This document shows positions 8,208 to 16,812 of a DNA stretch of 41,022 nt, in pieces. The position numbers and the translations under genes were made by a program. Under the pieces are notes generated by a model. The model was given only the letters and a program-made list of their open reading frames with translations. It had not been told where the DNA came from and did not search any database. This stretch comes from Bacteroidales bacterium OttesenSCG-928-M11. Lineage in GTDB: Bacteria; Bacteroidota; Bacteroidia; Bacteroidales; Azobacteroidaceae. Position 1 is the first letter of the stretch, and each line of letters begins with the position of its first letter. The stretch spans positions 1 to 41,022 of the forward strand of contig JAJDGO010000011.1 in the NCBI GenBank assembly GCA_030265685.1. Reading direction: 5' to 3'.

Positions 8208-11200
8208 TCATTCACTAATCATGAAATGTAGGCGATTTTGCAAATTTACCTCCCCTACTCCACCATCAACATCAAGATACAATAGGTTTACATCGGGATA
8301 AAGTTTTTTGATTCGTTTCTCAATACCTTTGGCAACAACATGATTTGCAATACAACCGAAGGGTTGTATACAAACAACTCGATTAATTCCTCGTCGAACA
8401 AAACAAACAATTTCGGCAGATAGCAACCATCCTTCTCCGAATTGGTTAGAAAGACTTAATACTTGTGAAGCATACTCTGCTTTTAGGTAAATAGATTCGC
8501 TTGGATGATAAAAATTAAACCCTTGCATGATATTTTCTACCTGAGATATTCGCTTATTCATATATTTCCAAAGGACGGGTTTAATTATTTCTTGAAATCG
8601 TCCGCCTCTTTTTACTCCATTATCATAGTTGACCTTCGAATTAACAAAGTATTGCATGATAAAATCGAGAATAGGAGGTGTTACAACTTCCATCTTATTT
8701 TCCCGAAGCCATTGTGTAATATTGGCTTGCGCATAGTTATTGTACTTAACAAAGATCTCGCCAACGAGCCCGATCTTTGAGAAACTTCGATCGTATATCG
8801 AAATGTTATTAAAATCGTCTACCGCTTCCTGCAAAAGCTTAAGAAGTAACTTGTGGTCTTTTTTGCGAATAGCCTCCGATCCTTGTTGTATATAAAAATC
8901 AAAAATACGTTGAGCATCGCCGGATTTCTTTTCGCGCGGCGATATAGCACTGTACATTTGTTGCAAAGCATCACCATAAAGTACGAGGTAAACAGCTATA
9001 TTTGCCAGTTTCAGCCATGGAATCGAGAACCCTTCTTGATTATTTTGGTAGGTTTTGCCACTGGTAAGAGCAACAACCGGTATATTTTCGAACCCGGCAC
9101 GCTTCAATCCCATTTTTATTTGAGCTATATAATTTGTAGCGCGACATTGACCTCCTGTTTGAGTAATAGCAACTGCAACATTATCCAAATCATATTTACC
9201 GGATTGTAGTCCGTTAATAATATCTCCTAATACTAAGGTAGAGGGATAGCAAACTTCGTTGTGACCATATTTTAATCCCGTATCAACCGATGCGCGATTA
9301 GATTTCGGCAAATTTACCAAGTTGTAGCCGGTAAGCTCTCCAATCGCCGGGATAAAAGGATTTAGGAAGTCGCAAAGCCAAGGAACAAGTATGGTTTTCT
9401 TTTTGTCTTTCTTCGTAAAAGGAATAGTGTGTCCATGATAGATTTCTCCTTTTTCTGAAAGGGAGAAAGTATTTTTCAATTCTGTTTGTTGTCTTGTTTT
9501 TAATGATTCGACTAAAGAACGTAAACGTAAACGAACTGAGCCCGGACTTGCTATTTCATCAATACGAACTACGGTTAAATTTTTACCTGCTTGTTTTAAT
9601 ATGGCCGACGCCTCATCCATATAAAACGAGTCTGGGCCGCAACCGAAAGAATTTAGCTGTATTAATTGCACATTATCTGGATACTTAGCCACTTGCAAGG
9701 CCGACTGTACCACCCTATTAGGATATGACCACTGACTTACTATATTAAGCCGGTCGTATCCGGCTTCATTTTCTTTCCGAAAAACATCATCTGTAAAGAC
9801 ATAAGCTCCCAAATCGGCCAATATCTGTCCTGTTTTTTGGTGAATCAAAGGATCTGTATGATAAGGACGACCGGCAATTACGAAAACTGCTTGTCCGGCA
9901 ATTACAACTTTATCGAAAAGTTCTTTTTGTTCGTTTATCAGACGTTCTTTAACCTCGTTTTGTTTTTTTAGAGCAAAGTCGAATGCCTTAGTAAACAAAT
10001 ATCTTTCTACCCCTAAACTCTCGAAATATTGCCAGCAGGAAGCTTTTAATACTTTTTTATCATTAAATCCTATTACCGGAGTATCGAAAGGAATATGATA
10101 TTTATTCTCCGGATCGATAGAACTTCTTATAACATCGGGATAACCGCTTACTACCGGACAATTATATGAATTGTTGCTCTTGGCAAACTCTTTATTCTCT
10201 TTCGGAATTATCGGATAAAATATTCGATCTACTTTTGTTTCTATCAGTGATAAAACATGTCCATGAACCAACTTGGCAGGAAAACAGATATTATCGGACA
10301 TAATAGTTGAAATTCCGGACTGAAACAATTTATAAGTTGATTCGGGAGACAACTCCACTTCAAGTCCGCAAGCAGAAAATAAAGCTTCCCAAAAGGGGAA
10401 AGACTCAAACATATTGAGCACTCGAGGGATTCCTATCCGTTGCTTTCCCAAAGAAGTTGACTTAAGAAATAGTATTTCATTCTTTCGTTCAAACGCATTG
10501 TAGCCCTTCTTTTTACTTTTACCTGTTCCATAAAATACCTTTTCACATTTATTTCCGGCGTAGGAAATATTTCCATTCGGAAATTTAAATCGAAGAATAG
10601 AGCATGTATTTGTGCATCCTTTACATTGTATTTCGGAGGTTTGAATAGTAGTTAGCAAATTCGTTAATTGTTCGGACGAGAAAGAAGATATTTCCGAACC
10701 GTTTTGTTCCCATTTCTCGCTTGCGTAAATAGCAGAACCAAAAGCACCCATCAGTTCGGGACAATCGGTTGCTCCTATTTCTTTCTCGGCCAATAACTCC
10801 ATCGCGCGAAAAACAGCGTCGTTTTTGAACGTTCCTCCCTGTACAACGATATGATTACCCAAACGATTTAGGTTACTTATATTTAGTACTTTGAACAAAC
10901 AATTTTTCACTACCGAATAAGCTAAGCCGGAAGCGATGTCGCTTACTTCTGCATTTTCTCGAAGTGCTTGTTTTACTTTCGAATTCATAAACACAGTACA
11001 CCTCGAACCTAAGTCGCAAGGTTGTTTTGCCAAACAAGCAGATTGCGAAAATTCATCCAAACTCAGGTTAACTGTTTCTGCAAAATTTTGCAAAAACGAA
11101 CCACAACCCGAAGAACATGCCTCGTTTAATTCGATATTACTTATTACTCCGTTCTCGATGAAAATTGATTTTATATCTTGTCCTCCTATATCCAACACGA

Positions 11201-12452
11201 ACGAAACATTTGGATCTACAAACTGAGCTCCTTTTAAGTGTGCCATTGTTTCTACAATCCCATAATCGAGGTTTAATGCCGAGCGAATCAAATCTTCTCC
11301 ATATCCTGTTACTGCCGAAGCACAAATACGAACATCAACTCCGGCAGTTTCGGCTTCTTTATAGAAACGTTCTAAGCCCTCAACTACTTTCTTAAGCGCA
11401 TTTCCTTCGTTAGTCGAGTAAAACCGATACAATATAGTATAATCTTTATCCGCAATTACGATCTTTGTTGTTGTAGAACCCGAATCAATTCCAAGAAAAC
11501 AGTTTTCGATCGGACGCGATTTATCTAAAGATCGAAAACGGAGAGGCTTTATTTTTCGCTCGCGATTCCATTTCTTGTATTCCTCTTCATTATTAAATAA
11601 GACAGGTAATACATCAACTCGCGCACCTCTGTTTTGATTTTGTCGTTGTTCTATTTCTTTGATCGTATATGTCTTTCCGTCGCCTTCGTTTAATGCGGCT
11701 CCCCAAGCCGGGAAATACTCGCTGTTGGGCGGAAGAATAAAATCTTTTTCGTCTAATTGAAGAACTTTGGCAAAAGCTTTCCTTAGTTCCGGGATAAAAG
11801 ATAAAGGTCCTCCGATACACAAGACAGGAGTTTCCACATCATATCCTCTTGCCAAGCTCGTTATATTTTGCATAGCGACAGCATGAAGCGTCGAAGCGGC
11901 AATATCAGCTATTGGAACGTTCTTACTTATTAGGTTTTGTATGTCGGTTTTCGCAAATACTCCACAACGGGAAGCAATAGGATAGATCTTTTCATACTGT
12001 TTTGCTTTAGAACAAAATTCATCAAGCGAAACATTCATCAAAGAAGCCATCTGATCTATAAAAGCACCTGTCCCTCCTGCACAACTTCCATTCATCCGAA
12101 TCTCGGGTTGATTAGAATTTTTGAAAAAGACAATCTTAGCATCTTCGCCTCCTAAATCCAACAAAGTACGAGTTTCCGTATAGCCTCGACGTACAAGTTC
12201 TACGGCGGCCACAACTTCTTGAACAAAAGGAAGCCCGGTACGCTCGGCAACTCCCATTCCTGCCGTACCTGTAAAGCAAACCCGGAACGAATGGTTGCCA
12301 AACTTTTTTTCTAACTCTTGTAACTGCAGGGCAAATGCGCCTCGAATATCCGTTTTGTGCCGTTTATAAACTTGATAAACCGGAGTAAATGACTCATCTA
12401 AAATAATAACTTTAATTGTTGTCGACCCAATGTCGATACCCATACTGTACAT
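8208..12452 (-). CDS. Giant fusion of two 2-hydroxyacyl-CoA dehydratase activase domains with DUF2229/HgdB-like region
   Basis: The 1414-aa protein starts with an ASKHA ATPase domain of the HgdC/BadF/BcrD type (residues ~4-260; GIDIGSTTIK, Cys124 in NGSCAGGTGAF and Cys163 in ASRCGVF). HgdC uses two such cysteines per subunit to hold a [4Fe-4S] cluster between two subunits. A second ASKHA domain (~318-590; GIDSGSTTTK, CSSGCGSF, GSRCTVF) repeats the pair, so one chain may form a pseudo-dimer. Next comes a CKGCTNTC cysteine cluster (~625), a DUF2229-like region starting RIGIPRVLNMFESFPFW, and an HgdB-like C-terminal region. Family members use ATP to drive electron transfer to acyl-CoA dehydratases; the partner of this fusion type is not established. 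No dehydratase subunit genes lie nearby. The gene follows a TetR gene by 16 nt with a strong Shine-Dalgarno. Confidence 0.85.
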   Translation of the reverse strand: MYSMGIDIGSTTIKVIILDESFTPVYQVYKRHKTDIRGAFALQLQELEKKFGNHSFRVCFTGTAGMGVAERTGLPFVQEVVAAVELVRRGYTETRTLLDLGGEDAKIVFFKNSNQPEIRMNGSCAGGTGAFIDQMASLMNVSLDEFCSKAKQYEKIYPIASRCGVFAKTDIQNLISKNVPIADIAASTLHAVAMQNITSLARGYDVETPVLCIGGPLSFIPELRKAFAKVLQLDEKDFILPPNSEYFPAWGAALNEGDGKTYTIKEIEQRQNQNRGARVDVLPVLFNNEEEYKKWNRERKIKPLRFRSLDKSRPIENCFLGIDSGSTTTKIVIADKDYTILYRFYSTNEGNALKKVVEGLERFYKEAETAGVDVRICASAVTGYGEDLIRSALNLDYGIVETMAHLKGAQFVDPNVSFVLDIGGQDIKSIFIENGVISNIELNEACSSGCGSFLQNFAETVNLSLDEFSQSACLAKQPCDLGSRCTVFMNSKVKQALRENAEVSDIASGLAYSVVKNCLFKVLNISNLNRLGNHIVVQGGTFKNDAVFRAMELLAEKEIGATDCPELMGAFGSAIYASEKWEQNGSEISSFSSEQLTNLLTTIQTSEIQCKGCTNTCSILRFKFPNGNISYAGNKCEKVFYGTGKSKKKGYNAFERKNEILFLKSTSLGKQRIGIPRVLNMFESFPFWEALFSACGLEVELSPESTYKLFQSGISTIMSDNICFPAKLVHGHVLSLIETKVDRIFYPIIPKENKEFAKSNNSYNCPVVSGYPDVIRSSIDPENKYHIPFDTPVIGFNDKKVLKASCWQYFESLGVERYLFTKAFDFALKKQNEVKERLINEQKELFDKVVIAGQAVFVIAGRPYHTDPLIHQKTGQILADLGAYVFTDDVFRKENEAGYDRLNIVSQWSYPNRVVQSALQVAKYPDNVQLIQLNSFGCGPDSFYMDEASAILKQAGKNLTVVRIDEIASPGSVRLRLRSLVESLKTRQQTELKNTFSLSEKGEIYHGHTIPFTKKDKKKTILVPWLCDFLNPFIPAIGELTGYNLVNLPKSNRASVDTGLKYGHNEVCYPSTLVLGDIINGLQSGKYDLDNVAVAITQTGGQCRATNYIAQIKMGLKRAGFENIPVVALTSGKTYQNNQEGFSIPWLKLANIAVYLVLYGDALQQMYSAISPREKKSGDAQRIFDFYIQQGSEAIRKKDHKLLLKLLQEAVDDFNNISIYDRSFSKIGLVGEIFVKYNNYAQANITQWLRENKMEVVTPPILDFIMQYFVNSKVNYDNGVKRGGRFQEIIKPVLWKYMNKRISQVENIMQGFNFYHPSESIYLKAEYASQVLSLSNQFGEGWLLSAEIVCFVRRGINRVVCIQPFGCIANHVVAKGIEKRIKKLYPDVNLLYLDVDGGVGEVNLQNRLHFMISE

Positions 12453-12461
12453 GACTTACAA

Positions 12462-12468
12462 CTCCTCC
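12462..12468 (-). promoter_or_regulatory. Strong Shine-Dalgarno for the activase fusion
   Basis: On the minus strand GGAGGAG lies 9 nt before the ATG at 12452 and directly abuts the TetR stop codon. Extended purine-rich ribosome sites are uncommon in Bacteroidetes, so this one supports the ATG at 12452 over the in-frame ATG three codons later, and efficient translation of the second cistron. Confidence 0.65.
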
Positions 12469-13086
12469 TTATTTCTTAATAGCATTTATAACAAAGTCTG
12501 CGACGTAAACTTTATGGTTCTCTAAGAAACTCATATATTCTCCTTCTTTTACTTGGAAAACGGCCTCTGCTATAGGCGATAATGCGAATGGAAATACGCA
12601 TAAAGAAACTAAATTAAGCAAAAAATCAACCAAAGAAGTAGGATTAATCCGTCCGCTTTCTATTTCTATTTTAAGTTTATTCTCTACTTTTAGAAAAATG
12701 GGATAAGGAATTTCTAAATTCAAACCCGACATTAATTCTTCTCTATGTTGTGAAATTGCATTCATTACAAAAAGAGGAAGACCCGGATAGTCTATCAAAA
12801 CTTCGTAGTAAGTGTATATCCATTGCCGAATCATATCTTCGAACGACAAATCCGACTCTACTATCGTAAAGATTTTACCGGTAACTATCTTAAATGCAGA
12901 AGTAAATATTTCGGAAAATAAATTAAGTTTCGAACCAAAATAGTAATTTACCATCGCAATATTAGTACCCGAAGCCGATGCTATATCTCTAATACTAACG
13001 CCATTATATCCTTTTTGGATAAATAATTCACGGGCTACATCAAGTATCTTTCCTCTTACGTCTGAATTAACGGTTACTTCGCTCAT
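12469..13086 (-). CDS. TetR/AcrR family transcriptional regulator
   Basis: This 205-aa protein has a TetR-type N-terminal helix-turn-helix (residues ~10-57): ARELFIQKGYNGVSIRDIA, then NIAMVNYYFGSKLNLF, the recognition helix and conserved YYxFxSK signature. The C-terminal domain is helical and should bind a small ligand, not identifiable from sequence. The gene is the first of a two-gene operon with the dehydratase-activase fusion, so the regulator probably controls itself and the activase. A tandem 12-bp repeat directly before the start codon is a candidate operator. Given the partner, an acyl-CoA or fatty acid-like ligand is a reasonable guess, but nothing in the sequence proves it. Confidence 0.9.
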   Translation of the reverse strand: MSEVTVNSDVRGKILDVARELFIQKGYNGVSIRDIASASGTNIAMVNYYFGSKLNLFSEIFTSAFKIVTGKIFTIVESDLSFEDMIRQWIYTYYEVLIDYPGLPLFVMNAISQHREELMSGLNLEIPYPIFLKVENKLKIEIESGRINPTSLVDFLLNLVSLCVFPFALSPIAEAVFQVKEGEYMSFLENHKVYVADFVINAIKK

Positions 13087-13096
13087 GTTATTAATT

Positions 13097-13121
13097 AAAT
13101 GTTTGTTTTAAACGTTTGTTT
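13097..13121 (-). promoter_or_regulatory. Tandem operator-like repeat upstream of the TetR gene
   Basis: On the minus strand AAACAAACGTTT and AAACAAACATTT occur as two direct copies, 13 nt start to start, separated by one base; the first contains the palindrome AAACGTTT. They lie between the predicted -7 box and the TetR start codon, an ideal place for autorepression. TetR binding here is inferred. Confidence 0.5.
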
Positions 13122-13125
13122 AGTG

Positions 13126-13157
13126 CAAAGTAACAAAGAAAAAAAATGATATGCAAA
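13126..13157 (-). promoter_or_regulatory. Bacteroidetes-type promoter of the TetR-activase operon
   Basis: On the minus strand a TTTG (13157-13154) is followed after 20 nt by TTACTTTG (13133-13126), seven of eight matches to TAnnTTTG. Spacing fits the primary sigma factor consensus of Bacteroidetes. It lies about 40 nt before the TetR start. Confidence 0.5.
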
Positions 13158-13225
13158 TAAAAAAGAGTTTAAAATAAAAAAAAACTTCTACTTCTCCGGT
13201 TTCGAGAAAATAAAAGTTTCCTAAT

Positions 13226-13313
13226 AACTTGACTAAAGTTATACTAAAACTTGGGCAAAGTTTTACTAGAACTTGAACAAAGTTTTACTAGAACTTGGGC
13301 GAAGTTATAGTAT
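13226..13313. repeat. Four tandem copies of a 22-bp repeat
   Basis: Units at 13226-13247, 13248-13269, 13270-13291 and 13292-13313 share AACTTGRRCAAAG followed by TTWTACTAG with a few substitutions. Each unit holds a short inverted repeat (AACTT/AAGTT around a 5-nt centre), and adjoining units pair as well (AAGTT/AACTT). The array lies between the end of aroE and the TetR promoter, both on the minus strand. A related partial copy is seen near 40274-40300. The role is unknown; it may form alternating hairpins that limit read-through from aroE. Confidence 0.8.
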
Positions 13314-13323
13314 TTAATTCTTT

Positions 13324-14067
13324 TTATTCTGCTTCTGTCCAGAAATCCCAAGAGGCAAAAGCTTGAAGAAGTAGCATTTCTAAACCATTAACAATGGTCG
13401 CTCCTTTTTCTTTACCCAACTTCATGAAGAGAGTCTCGTTCGGGTTGTAAAGAAGGTCGTATAAAAGGTGGTCGGAAGTAATATATTGATACGGAATAGG
13501 CGGACAATCGTCTACTTTCGGATACATTCCTACCGGAGTACAATTGACAATAATTTCGTGCGAAAGTATAATTGCTTCGGAAAGTTCTTCGTAAGTGATC
13601 GTATCGGGCGATTTTGTACGAGAAACATATTGCGGTTCTATCCCCAACTGTTTAAGTCCGTAGTATATAGCTTTGGCAGAACCTCCGGTTCCAAGTATTA
13701 ATGCTCGTTTTTGATTGGTAATCATAGGCTCGATCGACTGTTTGAAGCCTATAATATCCGAATTATATCCTACAAGTCGGAGTTTATTTTTAGATCTTTC
13801 GAAACGAATTACGTTTACAGCGCCAATAAGTTTCGCATTGTTACTAAGATCGTCGAGGTAAGGAATAACTTGTTCTTTGTATGGAATTGTAACATTCAAG
13901 CCATTTAGATCAGGATTATTTTTAATTACTCCCTTAAATTCCTTAATACTTGGTATTTCGAAGTTCATGTATTCAGCCTCGATCCCTTCTGCCAGAAACT
14001 TTGCGTTAAAAAAGTCTCTGGAGAATGAGTGGGATAAGGGATAACCTATTAATCCATATTTGTCCAT
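13324..14067 (-). CDS. aroE: Shikimate dehydrogenase
   Basis: This 247-aa cytosolic enzyme reduces 3-dehydroshikimate to shikimate with NADPH in aromatic amino acid synthesis. The N-terminal substrate domain shows YPLSHSFS (shikimate-binding serines) and GLNVTIPYKE with the catalytic lysine, followed by LIGAVNVI. The nucleotide-binding domain has the glycine-rich LILGTGGSAKAI, then VNCTPVGMYP and DLLYNPNETLF; the C-terminal GLEMLLLQAFASWDFW closes the family fold. It is slightly shorter than the Escherichia coli AroE but typical of Bacteroidetes members. It is the last gene of a phoH-purC-aroE operon, 15 nt after purC. In many Bacteroidales a ubiE/menG methyltransferase sits between purC and aroE; none is present here. 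Confidence 0.95.
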   Translation of the reverse strand: MDKYGLIGYPLSHSFSRDFFNAKFLAEGIEAEYMNFEIPSIKEFKGVIKNNPDLNGLNVTIPYKEQVIPYLDDLSNNAKLIGAVNVIRFERSKNKLRLVGYNSDIIGFKQSIEPMITNQKRALILGTGGSAKAIYYGLKQLGIEPQYVSRTKSPDTITYEELSEAIILSHEIIVNCTPVGMYPKVDDCPPIPYQYITSDHLLYDLLYNPNETLFMKLGKEKGATIVNGLEMLLLQAFASWDFWTEAE

Positions 14068-14082
14068 ATATCTATGATATAT

Positions 14083-15042
14083 TTATTTTTTGAGATAAGA
14101 GGTTATATTGTTTTCGATACGTTTGGGAACATCCGAGATGTCGGCTTTAACAAATTGTTCTCCGGTAATCTTTTCGTATAGTTCGATGTATCGTTCTGAT
14201 ACACTTTCACAATATTCGGGAGTCATTTCCGGTACAGATTGTCCTTCTTGTCCTTTGAATCCGTTTTCGAGAAGCCATTTTCTTACAAATTCTTTGGATA
14301 GTTGTCTTTGTTCTTGCCCTTTTTCCATGCGTTCTTCATAACCTTCTGCATAGAAATAGCGCGACGAATCGGGAGTATGGATTTCATCAATAAGATAAAT
14401 CTTACCATCTTTCATACCAAACTCGTATTTTGTGTCCACTAAGATCAAACCTTTTTCGGCAGCCATCTCCGTACCTCGCCGGAAAAGAGCATAAGTGTAC
14501 TCCTCTAATTGTTTATAGTTTTCTTCCGAAACAAGTCCTTGACTAATGATTTCTTCGCGGGAAATATTTTCGTCGTGTCCTTCGTCGGCTTTTGTAGTCG
14601 GAGTTATTATCGGACTTGGGAAAGCTTGGTTCTCAACCATTCCATCCGGCAAAGAAATACCGCATAAAGTTCGAGCTCCTGCCTTATATTCTCGCCAAGC
14701 CGAACCGGTAAGATAGCCACGAATTACCATCTCTACTTTAAATGGTTCGCAACGTAAACCAACTGTTACCATAGGATCGGGCACCGCCAGCTTCCAGTTG
14801 GGAACAATATCGGCAGTTGCGTCCAAAAACTTGGCTGCAATTTGGTTTAAAACTTGTCCTTTGTATGGTATTCCTTTAGGAAGAATCACATCAAAAGCCG
14901 AAATCCGATCCGTTGCAATCATAATAAGAGTATCTGTTCCTATAGAATAAACGTCGCGAACTTTTCCATGATATACTTTCGTTTGTCCCGGGAAAGAGTA
15001 GTCGGTTGTTACCAATGTATTGGTTGGTTTGTTAGCATTCAT
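14083..15042 (-). CDS. purC: Phosphoribosylaminoimidazole-succinocarboxamide synthase
   Basis: This enzyme joins aspartate to CAIR with ATP to form SAICAR in purine synthesis. The 319-aa form matches the longer bacterial/eukaryotic-like SAICAR synthases. Seen motifs are [12 protein letters not shown] (nucleotide-binding start), [58 protein letters not shown] and the SAICAR synthase signature around [14 protein letters not shown]. The open frame extends upstream to 15090, but that would overlap phoH by 44 nt with a lysine/threonine-rich, unconserved leader; the ATG at 15042 leaves 4 nt after the phoH stop and puts the conserved [11 protein letters not shown] near the start, so it is preferred. 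It lies between phoH and aroE and is probably co-transcribed. Confidence 0.95.
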   Translation of the reverse strand: MNANKPTNTLVTTDYSFPGQTKVYHGKVRDVYSIGTDTLIMIATDRISAFDVILPKGIPYKGQVLNQIAAKFLDATADIVPNWKLAVPDPMVTVGLRCEPFKVEMVIRGYLTGSAWREYKAGARTLCGISLPDGMVENQAFPSPIITPTTKADEGHDENISREEIISQGLVSEENYKQLEEYTYALFRRGTEMAAEKGLILVDTKYEFGMKDGKIYLIDEIHTPDSSRYFYAEGYEERMEKGQEQRQLSKEFVRKWLLENGFKGQEGQSVPEMTPEYCESVSERYIELYEKITGEQFVKADISDVPKRIENNITSYLKK

Positions 15043-15046
15043 ATTA

Positions 15047-16012
15047 TTAGTTGTTATCGTTAGTTTTATTTTTTCTTTCTTGTTTTTCATAAGCTTCTAC
15101 AATTCTTTGAACAAGCTTATGGCGAACAATGTCTTTTTTCCCAAACTCTATTTGCGCAATACCCGGAACGCCTTTTAGTATTTCCATTGCATGAATAAGT
15201 CCGGATTTTTGCGAAGCAGGAAGATCTATTTGTGTTACATCGCCTGTAATGATCATCTTTGCACTCATTCCCAAGCGAGTCATAAACATTTTTATTTGCT
15301 GAGTAGTTGTATTCTGAGCCTCATCAAGTATAATTACGGCTTCGTTTAAGGTTCTTCCCCGCATAAAAGCTAAGGGAGCAATCTGAATAACCTTGTTTTC
15401 GATATATTCTTTTAGCTTAGAAATCGGAATCATATCTTCAAGTGCATCATAAAGAGGTTGTAAGTAAGGGTCAATCTTGTCTTTCATGTCTCCTGGAAGA
15501 AAACCTAATTTCTCTCCGGCTTCTACAGCTGGTCGACTTAATATTATCTTTCTTACTTCTTTATTTTTCAATGCTTTTACGGCAAGAGCAATGGCTGTAT
15601 AAGTTTTACCGGAACCTGCAGGCCCAACGGCGAATAACATATCGTTTCTCTCAAACTCTTTCGCTAACTTCTGCTGATTCTCTGTTCTGGCAACAATGGG
15701 TTTCCCGTTCATTCCAAATATAATCAGATTATCTTGCTTAGCCGGTGAATTATTATCATGGATACCTTTGATGATTTTTAGGATCGCTTCTTCGGTTAAT
15801 ACATTATACGTCTGACAATATTGTTCCATTTCTTGTATCTTTTCCTCAAATGAAACCAACTCCAACTCATCCCCTATCACCTTCATAACATTGCCACGTG
15901 CAATAATACGGAGTTTGGGATATAGGGATTTAATTAATTGTATATTGGAATTATTTGTCCCGAAGAATACTGCAGGATCTGTTCCATCTAAGATAATAAT
16001 ACGTTCAATCAT
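15047..16012 (-). CDS. phoH: PhoH family ATPase
   Basis: This 321-aa PhoH-like P-loop protein has an N-terminal KH-like region ([14 protein letters not shown]) and an ATPase core with Walker [10 protein letters not shown], the [13 protein letters not shown] segment, [18 protein letters not shown] (Walker B) and the [10 protein letters not shown] sensor-like motif. PhoH proteins are cytosolic ATPases linked to RNA metabolism; the exact role in Bacteroidetes is not known. The frame opens at a TTG at 16048, but ATG 16012 ([10 protein letters not shown]) fits family members better, and a promoter box lies just upstream at 16054-16061, which would leave almost no leader before the TTG. It is the first gene of the phoH-purC-aroE operon and is divergent from the lipoprotein gene at 16136. 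Confidence 0.92.
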   Translation of the reverse strand: MIERIIILDGTDPAVFFGTNNSNIQLIKSLYPKLRIIARGNVMKVIGDELELVSFEEKIQEMEQYCQTYNVLTEEAILKIIKGIHDNNSPAKQDNLIIFGMNGKPIVARTENQQKLAKEFERNDMLFAVGPAGSGKTYTAIALAVKALKNKEVRKIILSRPAVEAGEKLGFLPGDMKDKIDPYLQPLYDALEDMIPISKLKEYIENKVIQIAPLAFMRGRTLNEAVIILDEAQNTTTQQIKMFMTRLGMSAKMIITGDVTQIDLPASQKSGLIHAMEILKGVPGIAQIEFGKKDIVRHKLVQRIVEAYEKQERKNKTNDNN

Positions 16013-16053
16013 GTATTGTAGCAGGCTCTTTCTATTAATTAGATTCAAAGTCG

Positions 16054-16113
16054 CAAAAGTACAAAATAATTCATTACACTATACCAACTTATTATGATAT
16101 TTTCGTACTTTTG
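16054..16113. promoter_or_regulatory. Divergent promoter region between phoH and the M15-like lipoprotein gene
   Basis: Two TACTTTTG boxes (TAnnTTTG consensus) face outward: one on the minus strand at 16061-16054, directed at phoH, and one on the plus strand at 16106-16113, directed at the gene at 16136. No clean TTTG upstream element at 19-20 nt was found for either. On the phoH side TTGG lies 22 nt away. Both boxes lie just before the starts chosen here and argue against the longer open frames. Confidence 0.5.
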
Positions 16114-16135
16114 CAGGAATTTCATAATCATCATA

Positions 16136-16801
16136 ATGTACAAGACATTTTATTATATTATTTACCTACTTGCTGTCATTTTATTACTTCCGGGATGCTC
16201 GAAAACAAAAGCAGATATTTCGGAAGAAGAAATACAAAGTCAACTAAAACCTATCCGATACATCGGAAGCTACGGTCGCGACTTCAATGATATAAACGAA
16301 CTTCATCTTGCTTCGGCTTTAGCTATCGGAATACCTGTTCTAAAAAACCGAGAGGAAGTAACAAAACACTCAGGAAAGCTAATTCATATACAAGGTGGTA
16401 CTAATTGTGACATCGACGAGTTAACTCATTCTGTCCCTTATCTTGTTCCGGAAGCCGCTTTCTTGTTATATAAAATTGGTCAGAACTTTGCAGATTCTTT
16501 ACAGAGCGTTAATGCTCCTAAATATAAACCGATAGTTACAAGTATCACACGAACTTTGGAAGATGTAAAAAAACTAACCAAACAAAATATCAATGCATCA
16601 GAAAATTCGGCACACTCTTACGGAACCACTTTTGATATATCTTGGATGAGATTTAACAAATGCGAAGAGAGTTCGGTCGACTTAAACGAAATTCAATTAA
16701 AGATGGTGCTTGCAAATGTTCTCCGCGATTTACAAAAAGAAGGAAAATGCTATATTAAACACGAACGGAAACAGGCTTGTTTCCATATTACAGCCAGATA
16801 A
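16136..16801 (+). CDS. DUF5715-like lipoprotein with M15 peptidase-like zinc motifs
   Basis: This 221-aa protein is a predicted lipoprotein: a hydrophobic leader (YIIYLLAVILLLPGC) with lipobox LPGC and Cys21 as acceptor. The open frame extends to 16094, but the promoter box at 16106-16113 lies inside that extension, so ATG 16136 is chosen. The body resembles the Bacteroidales DUF5715 family (RPIRYIGSYGRDF-like start, here KPIRYIGSYGRDF; LHLASALAIGIPVL). The segment SAHSYGTTFDIS matches the M15/VanY pattern SxHxxGxxxD, giving His160 and Asp167 as possible zinc ligands, and the closing FHIT supplies His217. This suggests a D,D-carboxypeptidase or endopeptidase-like fold acting on peptidoglycan at the membrane, but catalysis is inference. 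It heads a three-gene run with the XRE-cupin and acyl-CoA synthetase genes. Confidence 0.8.
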   Translation: MYKTFYYIIYLLAVILLLPGCSKTKADISEEEIQSQLKPIRYIGSYGRDFNDINELHLASALAIGIPVLKNREEVTKHSGKLIHIQGGTNCDIDELTHSVPYLVPEAAFLLYKIGQNFADSLQSVNAPKYKPIVTSITRTLEDVKKLTKQNINASENSAHSYGTTFDISWMRFNKCEESSVDLNEIQLKMVLANVLRDLQKEGKCYIKHERKQACFHITAR

Positions 16802-16812
16802 AAAGTATAATT

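Noticed and set aside
10936-11226. Plus-strand open frames inside the activase gene
   Set aside because: They are in the antisense of a long well-conserved gene and show no independent domain or start signal.
15043-15090. Longer purC start at 15090
   Set aside because: It would overlap phoH by 44 nt with an unconserved Lys/Thr-rich leader; ATG 15042 fits the family and the operon spacing.
16094-16135. Longer start for the M15-like lipoprotein at 16094
   Set aside because: The predicted promoter box 16106-16113 lies inside the extension, and the lipoprotein signal fits the ATG at 16136.
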